Of a stretch of DNA of 64,000 bases, positions 10,072 through 20,985 are shown in pieces. The position numbers were made by a program, and so were the translations under genes. Within the stretch, counting starts at the first letter, position 1, and each line of letters opens with the position of its first letter. Below the pieces are notes generated by a model, which made no database searches, was not told the origin of the DNA, and worked only from the letters and a program-made list of their open reading frames with translations. The DNA is from Branchiostoma lanceolatum. Lineage: Eukaryota > Chordata > Leptocardii > Amphioxiformes > Branchiostomatidae. The stretch is taken from contig NC_089724.1 in the NCBI RefSeq assembly GCF_035083965.1, positions 17,788,410 through 17,852,409 of the forward strand, given 5' to 3'.

Positions 10072-12081
10072 ACCTTCGCGAAATGATTTTGACCTTTATG
10101 ACTGACGTATTAGGAGTGTTTTTCATCAATCAAAAATCATACCAGTTGATCCTCCTCACCCAAATAACATAAGTTGTCCAAACCTCCTTGTTATGATTAT
10201 GAGCTTAACAAAGAAGGTTATGCTAACATTTTTCATCAATAATGCAAATAAGCTCCTTATTAGCATAATTTGATTCAATGGTGTTCACATTCACACAACT
10301 TCTAAATGCTACAAGTATGAAATTGCCGTTATTTACTAGTATGGAATGATAGTAGTTTCTCATGAATTATGCAAATTAGGCCTACATTTGCATAATTTCT
10401 ATCTATTGACATTCCTCTCTTCCTCAGTTACAAATGTCACATATTTGAATAGTCATATCATGGAACACAGCAGGTTTTTAAAATTGCCTCATTAATTATA
10501 ATCTGATTTGCATAATTATCATCCAATCATACAAAGCATCACATAAGCTATCTACATACCAAAAATCATGACCATCCATCAAGCCCATCTCGAGTTATAT
10601 TATTTTCTCATTAATTATGTAAATGAGGTTCTCATTTGCATAGCTGATATCTATTAATATTTCTCTCTTCCTCAGTTACATATGTCACATGTTTGCGAGT
10701 CCTATCATGGAAATTGATGAATGTATAAACTTTCCTCATTAATTATGCAAATTAGTTACTGATTTGCATAATAAGTATCCAATCATGTACATCATCGCTC
10801 AAGCTATGTACATGCAAAAAATCATGACCTTCCATCAAGCCCTTCTTGAGTTATTCCCTTTCAAAGTCTGAAGCAAAACCTACCCCTGCAGTTCCAAAAA
10901 AGTTGCTAGGGGGCCCAAACCTATACCACTTACTCTCTGCCCAACGAGCTATCTACCACTCAAAAATCAGTTCCATAGCATGTCCACAACACGAGATATC
11001 ATAACATGAAGTTCCGCTGCAGTACCGTAACAAGCCGATAGGGGGCCCAAAATCTAATCATTTTCAGGTTTCATCGAGACCTACCAACATACCAAATACC
11101 AAGACAATCCTTCCAAGAATTCTCGACTTATCGTGTTCACTAACAGACACACAGACATGCTCGGTATTCCCATGCTGTCTCCAACAATACTATTCCTTTA
11201 TTGGCTTTACGGCCATACAAGTTGCGTAATATAACATGTAAACCAACACATTGCGCTCAGAGGGGACTTATGTCACGAACCCTACTTTGCCACAGAAGGG
11301 ACTTAGAGACTGTCAACGGCTTCTTTATATAAACGTTTTCTTTTCAAATGTCAGTGTAGCGTCTTATTTTCCCGTTCACTTCGTAAAGTCATAGCGATAT
11401 TCATCGATTTCTTACCAGTGACGCCAGGATAATTCTCACAATGCCGTTAAAGCCTTTAGGGCATGCCCCAGCGCAACCTTGGTCTTCCTGTCAATCGCCT
11501 CTTCCTTCTTAGATATAACATGGTTAACTCACCTACCCTGAACAACGTCCTTTTCCCATACTGTGACACACGAGTACTGCTGGTTCTCCCCGAGGTAAGG
11601 CAGTGTATATCCAATTTTGGTCTCCCCCCGCCCAATTCCACACCACTTTCTCCTAATACCTTTTCCCTACCCCTTCCGACATCTGACTTTTGCCTCGTCC
11701 ACCACATTCCACACCAATGAATACAGCTGGCTGATAGCCAATTTTTCCCAATAACTGACGTCTCCCGCCTGACCCCTCATGACCAACTTTGCCCCCCATC
11801 TGTGACCCCATCAATATCCCCTGAAACAATACACCCCACACGTCCCAACCAGAACGCATAGTAAAGCATACAATTGAACACATTTTTACACTTTTCTCGT
11901 TAATTATGCAAAACACTTTGCCCAAAATCTAATCATCTTGAGATTTGACACATACACACCGACACACCAACTACGACAACAAACCATCCAGGCGTTCTCG
12001 ACTTATTCTGTTCACTAACAGACACACAGACAAGCACCGTCGCATAACCTTCTCGACGAAACCATTCGTCGCGAAGGTAAC
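10072..12081. mobile_element. Repeat insertion of about 2 kb upstream of the right heparanase copy
   Basis: Aligning the left paralog's upstream region (about 880-1013) shows that 10034-12087 is extra in the right copy. Its edges carry short inverted ends, ACCTTCGCGA at 10072 and TCGCGAAGGT ending near 12081. Inside are TGCATAATTTGCAT-rich stretches (10230-10790) and a dispersed-repeat segment with TAGGGGGCCCAA (10900-11160). That segment ends in the words TCTCGACTTAT and TGTTCACTAACAGACACACA, which return at 11998-12032. The unit resembles 63575-64000. No transposase is seen, so it may be a composite of several elements. Confidence 0.65.
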
Positions 12082-12087
12082 AAGCTA

Positions 12088-12190
12088 TATTAGCCCGTTC
12101 ACAGTTCAAACCACACGTCAGACCTGGTTTGAACTTTCAACTTTAACCCGTACAGAGACCTAAGATGACCCTTTCTCGTGAAGGGGATCT
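12088..12190. repeat. Distal upstream block of the heparanase duplication, right copy
   Basis: Near copy of 908-1013 displaced by the 2 kb insertion. Confidence 0.75.
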
Positions 12191-12478
12191 ACTCCGAGCA
12201 AGAGTATACAGTATATTTCGTCTGTCGTGGCCCAACATCCGGGACATCGTCTGTGGCGGCCAAATCGCCTGTGGTGGCCATATTACGTCACTGCAACTTC
12301 AGAGACCAAGATGGCGGCTTCGGATGGCGAGAACAGAGTAGTGAGGACGGAATTTGACGTGATAACCCTTAATTCTGCTGGAAGTTTATGTCGTTTTATG
12401 TACTACGTGAGGTTTTATGATTCGTCAGCATTACGATGGCATGTTTCATGGCCTGGTTTGCCATAATATGACTGTACT

Positions 12479-14922
12479 ATGACTCATTTTGGAGCAGAAG
12501 ATCGTACTACGCCTATAGAGAGACCACGTCTGGCGAAACAACAACAACAAAGCTATGAACAGCAATGTAAAAGATCCATCTTGCAGTTCTTCAAGGTAAA
12601 ATTATTTAATTGTGTGCAATGCACTTCTACTTGGGGCAAGGAGACATCCACAATCTAAATTCATTAATTAACTACTAGTTATTTTTCTAGTCCTATGATT
12701 CTGATCATGATCTGTAAAATTTAGTATTAATCATTATAACGTAACGTTAACGTTATATTCTTATAAAAGTTACATAATAATTTATAGTTAAGTATTCAGA
12801 TCACAACATGCATGTTTCATTTGCTCTTCTGGCTGCTTATAGTGAGTTTAAGTCACAAAACAGAAGTTTAGGAATTTCAAAATTATACAGTGACACGAAA
12901 TCAGCCCTAATCAAATGTACAGCAAGTAGTTACATTACAGTAACATATGACGTCATTTTAAATGATAATTAACATGCTCTCCATGATGCCCTACCCCTGA
13001 CACCACCAATGATCATAGCATATTGGGTACCACTGTAATAGTGTAAAGGGTGATGAATATTATTTAAAGCAGATTTGCTTGATGTACCGTAAATCATATA
13101 ATTGTATTAGGTTTAGAAATGGTTCACAATGTGTTCTACTATAAAAATGTTCTTTGTACATCTCTGACATCCAAGGACCTAAGGTCTAAGTCCCAGGTCC
13201 CAAGTATTGATCATTTCCTGATATTGAATGTGTTGTATTTACTTTTGTGCTCCTGTCCTAGGGTATAACTATGGCTCTGCAAGACACATACGACTGGCTG
13301 GAAAAACAAGCTGGGTAATGAGGTAATTTTGCCTGTAGAATTTTTTCACTGAGAAAGCTTAATAAAGGCCTCTTGCTTTTACCAACTATTATACTTACAA
13401 GTACTTTCTGGGCTTGAAATATAGGGTGCATGTGCACTTTAGCTGAACTCAACCGGCTTAACGACAAAGTAAGCATGCTTATGTGTTCATGTACCTTGTA
13501 GAAAATCTTTTTACACACAGTGAGTAAGAAAATATAGAGACTAGGATGGAAGTCCATTTGTGTTGACATTCAAATACCAACAACACTTGAATGATACTCA
13601 GCGTTTGTGCTATATGGTAGGAGGCCCATGTATTATATATGTGTGTTTGTGGCATATGTTGTAAATTTTGATTTATCAGCAGTTGTGCTATGTTCATCAT
13701 TTTAACTGCCAACTCATAGCATTACACATGAGACATGACTTTCAACCATGAAGTTGAACCCTCCTAACATGAAATTAATTCCTCACAAACATAAAACAAA
13801 AGTTAAATCCATTTGTTTAACATATAAATGTACAATGAAGGTTTCAATTTACATGGTTTAAAGATTGTTTTTCTTTATCTTCAACAGATCATCAATGTTA
13901 ACATGAATATGGTTATGGACAGAGGTAATATTCAGGTGGGTGTATAACTTGTTACAATGAGTCTTTTACTTCCGGTCCTAAACAGATGTAAAGTGTCCAT
14001 AGCCCTATGTTTTGGTATTCTGTGTTAACTTTGTTATTTATGTGTTGTGTTCAGGTATTGGGCATGAGAAGCAAATGCATCAAGTATTATGACTCCATGG
14101 GTGGGATGGGTTGATTTATTTTGTCTTTTACCATGCAATGGGATTGTTCACCATACAAAGTGTACATGTAGCTTCACTATCCAGAAAACATTTGGACTGA
14201 GAACATTAACATACTGCTGTCTAAACCTTTGCTTTATTTTTACTTTATCACCAACAGATTACCAACAAGCAGAGCACAAGGACAAGAAGGAAAGCAACTT
14301 GGACTTGTCTGATTGGACATCACAGTATCCTGAGGTAAAACTGTCAGTTTGCTTGTTATTTTAGGATGTGCTTTAGACAAGAGTCTGTAAGTCTATCTGA
14401 TACTGTTGGGATCTCTGTTTCTTCTGCAGAACATCCAACAGCAGATGAATGCTAGTGACTGTGGAGTGTTTGCCTGTAAATTCCCAGAGTACGCCAGTTG
14501 GGACACAAGCATAATCTTTGACCAGGTAGGCATCATTCTGCTCTATGATTCTATGAATATGTTCGCCTTGGCTTATGATAAAAAGGGCTATGTAAGTTGG
14601 TATCTAGATCTTACTAAAATAGTGTTTGCAATCTATGTTTGAGGGTTTGAGGAAAATATGGTAGTATGCTGGATTCATACCATATTCCCACTATCTTGGC
14701 CAGTTGTGGCACTGTGAATTCATTATAACAGTTCAATTTGAATACATTTCATAGTTTTTTCATTGTCTCCCATCCATGATTGTTGGAATACCCATCTACC
14801 TTAATGATAATTTATAATGTACAAACAGTGACAAACAAGTACTGTATTTCTCCTTACAGACACACATGGCCTACTTCAGAAGAAGCATGGTATGGGAGAT
14901 CCTCAATAACAAGTTGTTATGA
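12479..14922 (+). pseudogene. SENP/Ulp1-type SUMO protease relic (C48 family)
   Basis: Seven exon-like blocks lie in order at 12479-12595, 13262-13322, 13888-13935, 14055-14109, 14258-14334, 14430-14525 and 14860-14922. The C-terminal ones are clear: KYYDSMGG (Asp box), LSDWTSQYPE, QMNASDCGVFACKF (catalytic Cys box) and AYFRRSMVWEIL before a TGA. Active SENP/Ulp1 enzymes cleave SUMO precursors and conjugates with a His-Asp-Cys triad. Two defects are visible. The second block is 61 bp and loses frame at a five-A run, where one base fewer would restore 60 bp and a good GT donor. The exons that should carry the HW motif are missing between 13935 and 14055. A shortened N-terminus begins at 12479. 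It may still be transcribed, but protease activity is not expected. Confidence 0.75.
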
Positions 14923-15034
14923 TAGCAGCAGTCCACTTACTTATATTAGTGACCATTATGTAAAGGTGACAAATTTTTACAGAACAAGTTACAGACAGCG
15001 TGCTGTCAATGCCATGTCATCTTCCAATCGAGAT

Positions 15035-15300
15035 TAATGCATCATTGATATCAGGAGTATGGTAGCCGGTTGTATACGGAGAAAGTTACAGCAAATCAAT
15101 GTGAATATCCATGTATGGAAAACATCTTTGATGTGATTTTTCACCGTTTGCTTTCCTTATATAAAGTTAATTGCATCATTGATGTCAGGAGCATGATAGC
15201 CGGTCGTATACACTTTTGGAGAAAGTGACACAATTCAATGTGTATATTTATCTTATTCTATGTATGGAAAAACATCTTTGATATGACTTTTCTATAATAA
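15035..15300. repeat. Tandem duplication, about 136-bp unit, two copies
   Basis: Both copies contain GCATCATTGATRTCAGGAG, ATAGCCGGTYGTATAC, GAGAAAGT and TGTATGGAAAAACATCTTTG. They lie just downstream of the SENP relic, in its probable 3' UTR. Confidence 0.8.
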
Positions 15301-15350
15301 GTATAGGTATACTGTTAATTTCATCATTGTGCCTTTTTTAAGTCAGCTAA

Positions 15351-15356
15351 AATAAA
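15351..15356 (+). terminator. Candidate polyadenylation signal AATAAA
   Basis: First clear AATAAA about 430 bp downstream of the SENP-like stop codon. A second lies near 15381. Confidence 0.35.
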
Positions 15357-15640
15357 GAAAGTCTGTGTTCCTATCCTGAAATAAAGTTCTTTCCACCCTG
15401 GATGTCAATCACTATAGATGTTGTTTTTATGATTGCATCCTTGATGCATGTGAAGCACAGGGCATTTTATAATACTGATACTAGTAATAGGTAGTATTCA
15501 AAAGGATATTTCACACCCATTGCATTTATAGCACACTGCTGATAGATATTGAAATAATAGTATGAGTGTTATGAAAATGACAGAGACCAAAAGGTCCAGT
15601 TATAAATGCTTTTTCATAGTAAAGAGTCAGCATTTTGAAT

Positions 15641-15750
15641 TTCAGCCTCTCCTGGCACTCCGACAATGTCCTGGGGGCTTGGCTCTTTGAGATAAGTTCA
15701 ATTTCAGCCAGTCCTGGCAGTCTGACCTAAGCATGACCTGGGGGCATGGC
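15641..15750. repeat. Short direct repeat, two copies
   Basis: TTTCAGCC..TCCTGGCA.TC.GAC followed by GACCTGGGGGC.TGGCT-like text occurs twice about 63 bp apart. Confidence 0.6.
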
Positions 15751-15774
15751 TTAACAAGCACACCGGTGTTAATA

Positions 15775-16517
15775 TATGATGATGATGAAGAAGACCTTTA
15801 TTGTACACACATACCCACTGGGTTTAGTACAGGTCACAACAGAAAACATAACAGTTTGAAAGTACGTATATATATATATATATATACATTACAATGATAA
15901 GCTAACTCTAATCTAATGATTACGTTAATTTGGCCTCTTCTCGCTTCTTGGTAATATTGTAAATATACGTACAGGTGTGTTTTATAATAGAGGGTTTACC
16001 TAAAGTCATTAGAAATATGAATTGTTCCTCTTTGCAAAGATGTATAAAATGGGGAAAGCTACATTGAATAAGTTTATAAAGCGCAGCTCTCTCTTCGTTG
16101 TATAAACTACATTCTACTAAAAAGTGCTGCTCGTCTTCTATCCTATTTAAATTGCAATGTCTACATATACGTTGTTCTAGGGGAGTGCGGTTATGACGTC
16201 TGGTTTCAATGTGAAGTCTGTGACAGCTGATACGGAGTTTTGTGACTGCGGTCCTATGCCGTATATTTTCGAGGCTTAGATACTTTTCTTCGTCATATGT
16301 GGACTTGAACAATCTGTAGGATCTCAGTTTGTTTCTAGCTGATCCACCTTTGTTATCATTGTGTATTTCCTTTAATACTGGGAATACTGTTACGTGTAAT
16401 AGTACATGGGTAGTGTAGAGTCTAAAAAGTCTAGTTATAGATTGACAACATGAATGTATGAAAAATACAGTATACAGTTCACCATTAATTTGGAAACCGT
16501 TATGTCTCGAGCTCTGT
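15775..16517 (-). mobile_element. 5'-truncated non-LTR retrotransposon, C-terminal end with zinc-binding motif
   Basis: The minus-strand frame from about 16517 to 15923 ends with a segment typical of the end of LINE reverse-transcriptase ORFs: TKLRISCHRLHIETRRHNR, then ICRHCNLNRIEDEQHFLVEC. This CxxC...H...C arrangement resembles the zf-RVT region. The element then runs into a short 3' UTR with AATAAAG on the minus strand and ends in a (GAT)n/(ATC)n tract near 15780. A simple-sequence 3' tail with loss of the 5' part fits target-primed insertion. The reverse-transcriptase domain itself is absent. Confidence 0.7.
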
Positions 16518-16736
16518 CATGAAGAACAGTGAAGTGAAGTGTGAAGAAGACCACCTGTCCAAGAAGACTGCTTTTCTTCGGTCCCAGGGTGGTCGTCTTA
16601 GACAGTACTGTACTTGTGTACTTATTGGGATATATCTCTCCATAAAATGTGGGCTTCATAGACGGTAGCAATCACATATTACAGCGGAACTGAAAGTTTC
16701 GAGAGAGAGAGAGAGAGGCTTGACGCGATTGAAGGT

Positions 16737-16889
16737 AAAACCGACCCTCGGCCAGACGTTGCCCCGGGACTGACCCTGGGCCGCAGAGTGCGTTCGAAGA
16801 GTACTTCAATTCACATTACTTCTCGCAGCTGCTGGTTGTTTCTTCATCGATCGACACAAGAGCCAAGTGATCCACCGCTAAATGTTGTC
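16737..16889 (-). rRNA. Degenerate 5.8S rRNA copy (pseudogene)
   Basis: Read on the minus strand, TAGCGGTGGATCACTTGGCT, TCGATGAAGAA, AGCTGCGAGAAGTAATGTGA and TTCGAACGCACTCTGCGGCC follow each other in 5.8S order. About 17 nt of the conserved segment between GTGAATTG and CTTCGAACGC are missing, and a few bases are added near the AGAAACAACCAGC segment. The copy is therefore unlikely to be functional. It points away from the 28S fragment at 18.5-19.4 kb. Confidence 0.85.
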
Positions 16890-17330
16890 TTTTTTTTATT
16901 TTACATCAAAAGCCTCTAGGCACCGTCATTTCAGAGACAGGGAAGTCGCCCTTCCAGGTGATGGACGGCGAACAAGTGGAAGGGCTGGTGGTCGCACCGC
17001 GAACCGGTACCCGCCGGGAAGACCGCTGCGGCCCCTGGACTCCGGCCGGCCCGGGCCAGGAATGACGGGGTCGATTGCGCCCGCCCTTCTTTTGAAGACC
17101 TTGGGGAGTGTAACAACCAGTCGTCGCCGGTTGCTGGCCGGCGGCGACCGAGAGCAGTTCTCGCCCTCTGCCCGAAGGAGGCCTTGGACTGCGGGACACC
17201 CGCTCGAAGTCCGACGTTTAAGGATAGGTCACTCGCCCGCTAAACCGATTGCATCGAGGCACAGACCACAACATCGTACCGGGGTGCAAGAGAAGAGCCG
17301 TCTCACCTAGGCCCCGCCGTGAGACTCACT
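16890..17330 (-). other. Candidate ITS1-like spacer upstream of the 5.8S copy
   Basis: GC-rich non-coding sequence lies immediately 5' of the 5.8S copy on the minus strand, where ITS1 would be. No 18S 3' end is seen after it. The assignment rests on position and composition only. Confidence 0.5.
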
Positions 17331-17356
17331 CAACCATACCACGCAGACGAATCCTA

Positions 17357-17975
17357 GTCAACTCGCCCCAAGTCCAACTCGCCCTAACTATTCACTACCA
17401 ACTCGCCCCAAATTAGGGCTTATTAAACTTGGTTTTATACTGGTTTTATAGAGCAGAGAAGACAAAGAAGGAAAGAGAGACAGCAACCTTAGATCTCCTC
17501 TGATGTCCAAACTGTGGACGAGACTGTCACGCCAGGATTGGACTTCAGAGCCACATGAGAAGTTGCCGAATCCAGAGTTCTACCATCATCTGAAAAGATG
17601 GAAGGATGCCTACTAATACTGGTTTTATATGCATGAATCCTACTTCTAAATACTAGTATTACTTGTACATGTGCTAACAAAACGGTGTGACTCTAATTCA
17701 ACATTTCTTTTTTGCTGAGCACGTATTTAGCAACGTACTCGGCTGGCGGACCCGGTCGGCATGTCGGCCCGCCGTGCCACCGTGTACGGCCGCTAGCTCT
17801 AGTCTCGCCCGGCTAAACATGCAACATGGCCCGCCGGCGCCCCCGGCATTCATCAGCGTTAAATGCGCAGAGAAGAGAAGGTTGAAATTAGAGTCACAAG
17901 GCTTTCTTAGCATGTAAAGTAATGTTTAGAAGTGGGCGAGTTGGTAGTAAATTGTTGGACTTGGGGCGAGTTGAC
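17357..17975. mobile_element. TIR element of about 619 bp inside the rDNA island
   Basis: GTCAACTCGCCCCAAGTCCA at 17357 is the reverse complement of the sequence ending at 17975. A second pair of CCAACTCGCCC words is subterminal (17398 and 17934). The interior has no transposase frame. The element separates the inverted 5.8S/ITS-like part from the plus-strand 28S part. Confidence 0.75.
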
Positions 17976-18479
17976 CTGTTACCCCACGGAGACTCACGAC
18001 GCGACGCGCCTCCGCCAGGATGTTTGCGGCCCCAGTTGCGCTCACCCGCCCAAACTTTTCACCGGGAGGACCTGACTCCGTCCTCGACGAGGCTACTCGG
18101 GGTGGCTCGCTGGTTTAGCAGGGTAGGGAACGACGGGAACTCGAGGCACCCGACAAAGCTTCAAGGGAGCTGCCGGGTCCGCCGCCAAGCGGGTCGGCAT
18201 GGGCGCTCCTGGCTCTTCGCCTGCGCTGTCCAGGATGTCTGTCAGCACTCCGCCGGCCGAGCATTGATCGCAAGACCGATCGGCCGGCGTCGAGGTGTGC
18301 AGACTCGCCAAACTTCTTCCGTGCGGAGCGCTGCGACCGGTTCGACGGCGGCCACGTCCCCGCGGAATGTGCCTGGTGCCTTCGGGTCTCGCTGCGCCCG
18401 CTGTCGGACGGAGGACAAGCAATCGACCGCCACGCTGCCCCACGCCTTTCGGGGCAGGGACAGGGGCCGGGCACTGGCC
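17976..18479. other. GC-rich rDNA-like sequence, probably 28S expansion segment or spacer
   Basis: High GC sequence runs directly into recognisable 28S sequence. The open frames here are compositional artefacts. No conserved 28S 5' end is visible. Confidence 0.45.
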
Positions 18480-18866
18480 CCTTCGCGTGTTGTTTCCACC
18501 GAGACGGACTGTTCCCATAGCCAGTGCGTTACAACGGCCCGCGCGTCGTCGGCGACGGGTGCGCCAGGCAGCTGCAGGGCGGCCGAAATCAGCGGCGATG
18601 TCCGGTCGCCCACCCGACCCGTCCTAAAACACGGATGTAGTACAAACCAAGAGGGACAATGAAGGTGAAGGGCCGTCCGTCGGTCCGAGGTGGGATCCCT
18701 GCCGTCGCCGCTCGAGTGGAGCCGGGCCTTGAATGCAAGTGGTAAGCAGAACTGGTGCTGCGGGATGAGCCGAACGCCGGGTTAAGGCGCCCGATGCGGA
18801 CGCTCAGGCCCCAGAAAAGGTATTGGTCGATACAGACAACAGGACGGTGGCCATGGAAGTCGGAAT

Positions 18867-18900
<34 letters not shown>

Positions 18901-19166
18901 TCAACTAGCCCTGAAAATGGATGCGCCGGAGCGTCGAGTACATGCCCGGCCGTCGCGGCAGTATGCTCCGGCCGAGCCAAGCCACGACGAGTAGGAGGGC
19001 CGCCGCGTTGAGAGCCGAAACTTAGGGCGCGGGCCGCCCACGCGGGCCGCCCACGCCCGAAAGGCACATTTAATTCGCGAACGCGGAGATGGGCGCCCGG
19101 CCTCGCACCGGGTCGTCCAGTGGGCAAGGAAAGCGAACCCGGAGACGTCGGGCTGGGCCCCGGTTA

Positions 19167-19201
<35 letters not shown>

Positions 19202-19447
19202 ATGAAGTGTTGTTGCGATGGTAATCTTGCTCAGTACGAGAGGAACCGGCGCAGGTTCAGACATTTGGTTCAGGCGCTCGGTTGATGAGCCGATGGTGCG
19301 AGGCTACCATCTAAGGGATTATGACTGAACGCCTCTAAGTCAGAATCCAGCCGAGAAAGCAACGATATGCTTGGCACCTCCTTCGGAGTAGCCTGGTATT
19401 CAAACCTATTATAGCTCCCGAGGCGATACCGCTCTCCCGGGGGGAAA
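18480..19447 (+). rRNA. 28S rRNA copy with large internal deletions (pseudogene)
   Basis: Conserved blocks appear in 28S order: ACCCGACCCGTC..AAAACACGGA (about 18613), CCGAGGTGGGATCCCTGCCG, GGTAAGCAGAACTGGTGCTG, AAGTCGGAATCCGCTAAGGA, CTAGCCCTGAAAATGGATGC, GACGAGTAGGAGGGCCGCCG, then ACCGTCGTGAGACAGGTTAG, the sarcin-ricin loop AGTACGAGAGGAACC (about 19237) and GATTATGACTGAACGCCTCT. Much is missing between blocks: a few hundred nt near 18710 and most of the 3' half between about 19040 and 19150. The peptidyl-transferase core sequence is not present. The sarcin-ricin loop region and 3' end are well preserved and continue into spacer repeats. It cannot form a working large-subunit RNA. Confidence 0.9.
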
Positions 19448-19589
19448 AAGTCTAGTCCGCAGGCGATGCATGTCCTTGGTGCTGAGGCCTGTCCTGAGGG
19501 AGGAGCGCCGTTCCGATGTCAGAGTCCGTGCCTGTGTGCGCTGGGCTGCCCTGGCCTGCCCGCTGCCGCCCGAAGTAGTATCGGTGCGT

Positions 19590-20985
19590 GGACGGTGGCC
19601 TACCTCGTTCCGATGTGCAGGTAAAGGGCGGCAGGCCTGTGCAGGCCGTACCGATGCGGTTTAAGTGCGGGGACGGTGGCCGACCCCGTTCCGATGTGCA
19701 GTTAAGGGGCGGCAGACCCGTGCAGGCCGTACCGATGCAAGTGAGTGGACGGTGTCCGACCTCGTTCCGATGTGCAGTTAAGGGGCGGCAGGCCCGTGCA
19801 GGCCGTACCGATGCGTTGTAAGTGCGGGGACGGTGGCCGACGGTGTCCACCTGGTCCGATGTGCAGTTAAGGGGCGGCAGGCCCGTGCAGGCCGCACCGA
19901 TGCAGTGTAAGTGCGGGGACGGTGGCCGACCCCGGTCCGATGTGCAGTTAAGGGGCGGCAGGCCCGTGCAGGCCGTACCGATGCGGTGTAAGTGCGGGGA
20001 CGGTGGCCGACCCCGGTCCGATGTGCAGTTAAGGGGCGGCAGGCCCGTGCAGGCCGTACCGATGCGGTGTAAAGTGCGGGGACGGTGGCCGACCCCGTTC
20101 CGATGTGCAGTTAAGGGGCGGCAGGCCCGTGCAGGCCGTACCGATGCGGTGTAAAGTGCGGGGACGGTGGCCAACCCCGTTCCGATGTGCAGTTAAGGGG
20201 CGGCAGGCCCGTGCAGGCCGTACCGATGCGGTGTAAGTGCGGGGATGGTGTTCGACCCCGTTCCGATGTGCAGTTAAGGGGCGGCAGGCCCGTGCAGGCC
20301 GTACCGATGCGGTGTAAGTGCGGGGACGGTGGCCGACCCCGGTCCGATGTGCAGTTAAGGGGCGGCAGGCCCGTGCAGGCCGTACCGATGCGGTGTAAAG
20401 TGCGGGGACGGTGGCCGACCCCGGTCCGATGTGCAGTTAAGGGGCGGCAGGCCCGTGCAGGCCGTACCGATGCGGTGTAAAGTGCGGGGACGGTGGCCGA
20501 CCCCGTTCCGATGTGCAGTTAAGGGGCGGCAGGCCCGTGCAGGCCGTACCGATGCGGTGTAAGTGCGGGGATGGTGTTCGACCCCGTTCCGATGTGCAGT
20601 TAAGGGGCGGCAGGCCCGTGCAGGCCGTACCGATGCGGTGTAAGTGTGGGGACGGTGGCCGACCCCGTTCCGATGTGCAGTTAAGGGGCGGCAGGCCCGT
20701 GCAGGCCGTACCGATGCGGTGTAAGTGCGGGGACGGTGGCCGACCCGTTCCGATGTGCAGTTAAGGGGCGGCAGGCCCGTGCAGGCCGTACCGATGCGGT
20801 GTAAGTGTGGGGACGGTGGCCGACCCCGTTCCGATGTGCAGTTAAGGGGTGGCAGGCCCGTGCAGGCCGTACCGATGCGGTGTAAGTGCGGGGACGGTGG
20901 CCGACCCGTTCCGATGTGCAGTTTAGGGGCGGCAGGCCCGTGCAGGCCGAAGGATGTACTGATGCGGTTTAAAGTGCGGGGACGG
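19590..20985. repeat. rDNA intergenic spacer array, 81-82 bp unit, about 17 copies
   Basis: The unit contains GATGTGCAGTTAAGGGGCGG, CAGGCCCGTGCAGGCCGTAC and GTAAGTGCGGGGACGGTGGC. CAGTTAAGG recurs every 81-82 bp (20108, 20190, 20271, 20352). The array starts about 150 bp after the 28S 3' end, as expected of an IGS. The long open frames in it are by-products of period and composition. Confidence 0.95.

Noticed and set aside
17922..18662. 246-codon open frame in GC-rich DNA
   Set aside because: It overlaps 28S-like sequence and its frames are arginine/proline-rich on both strands. No domain is seen.
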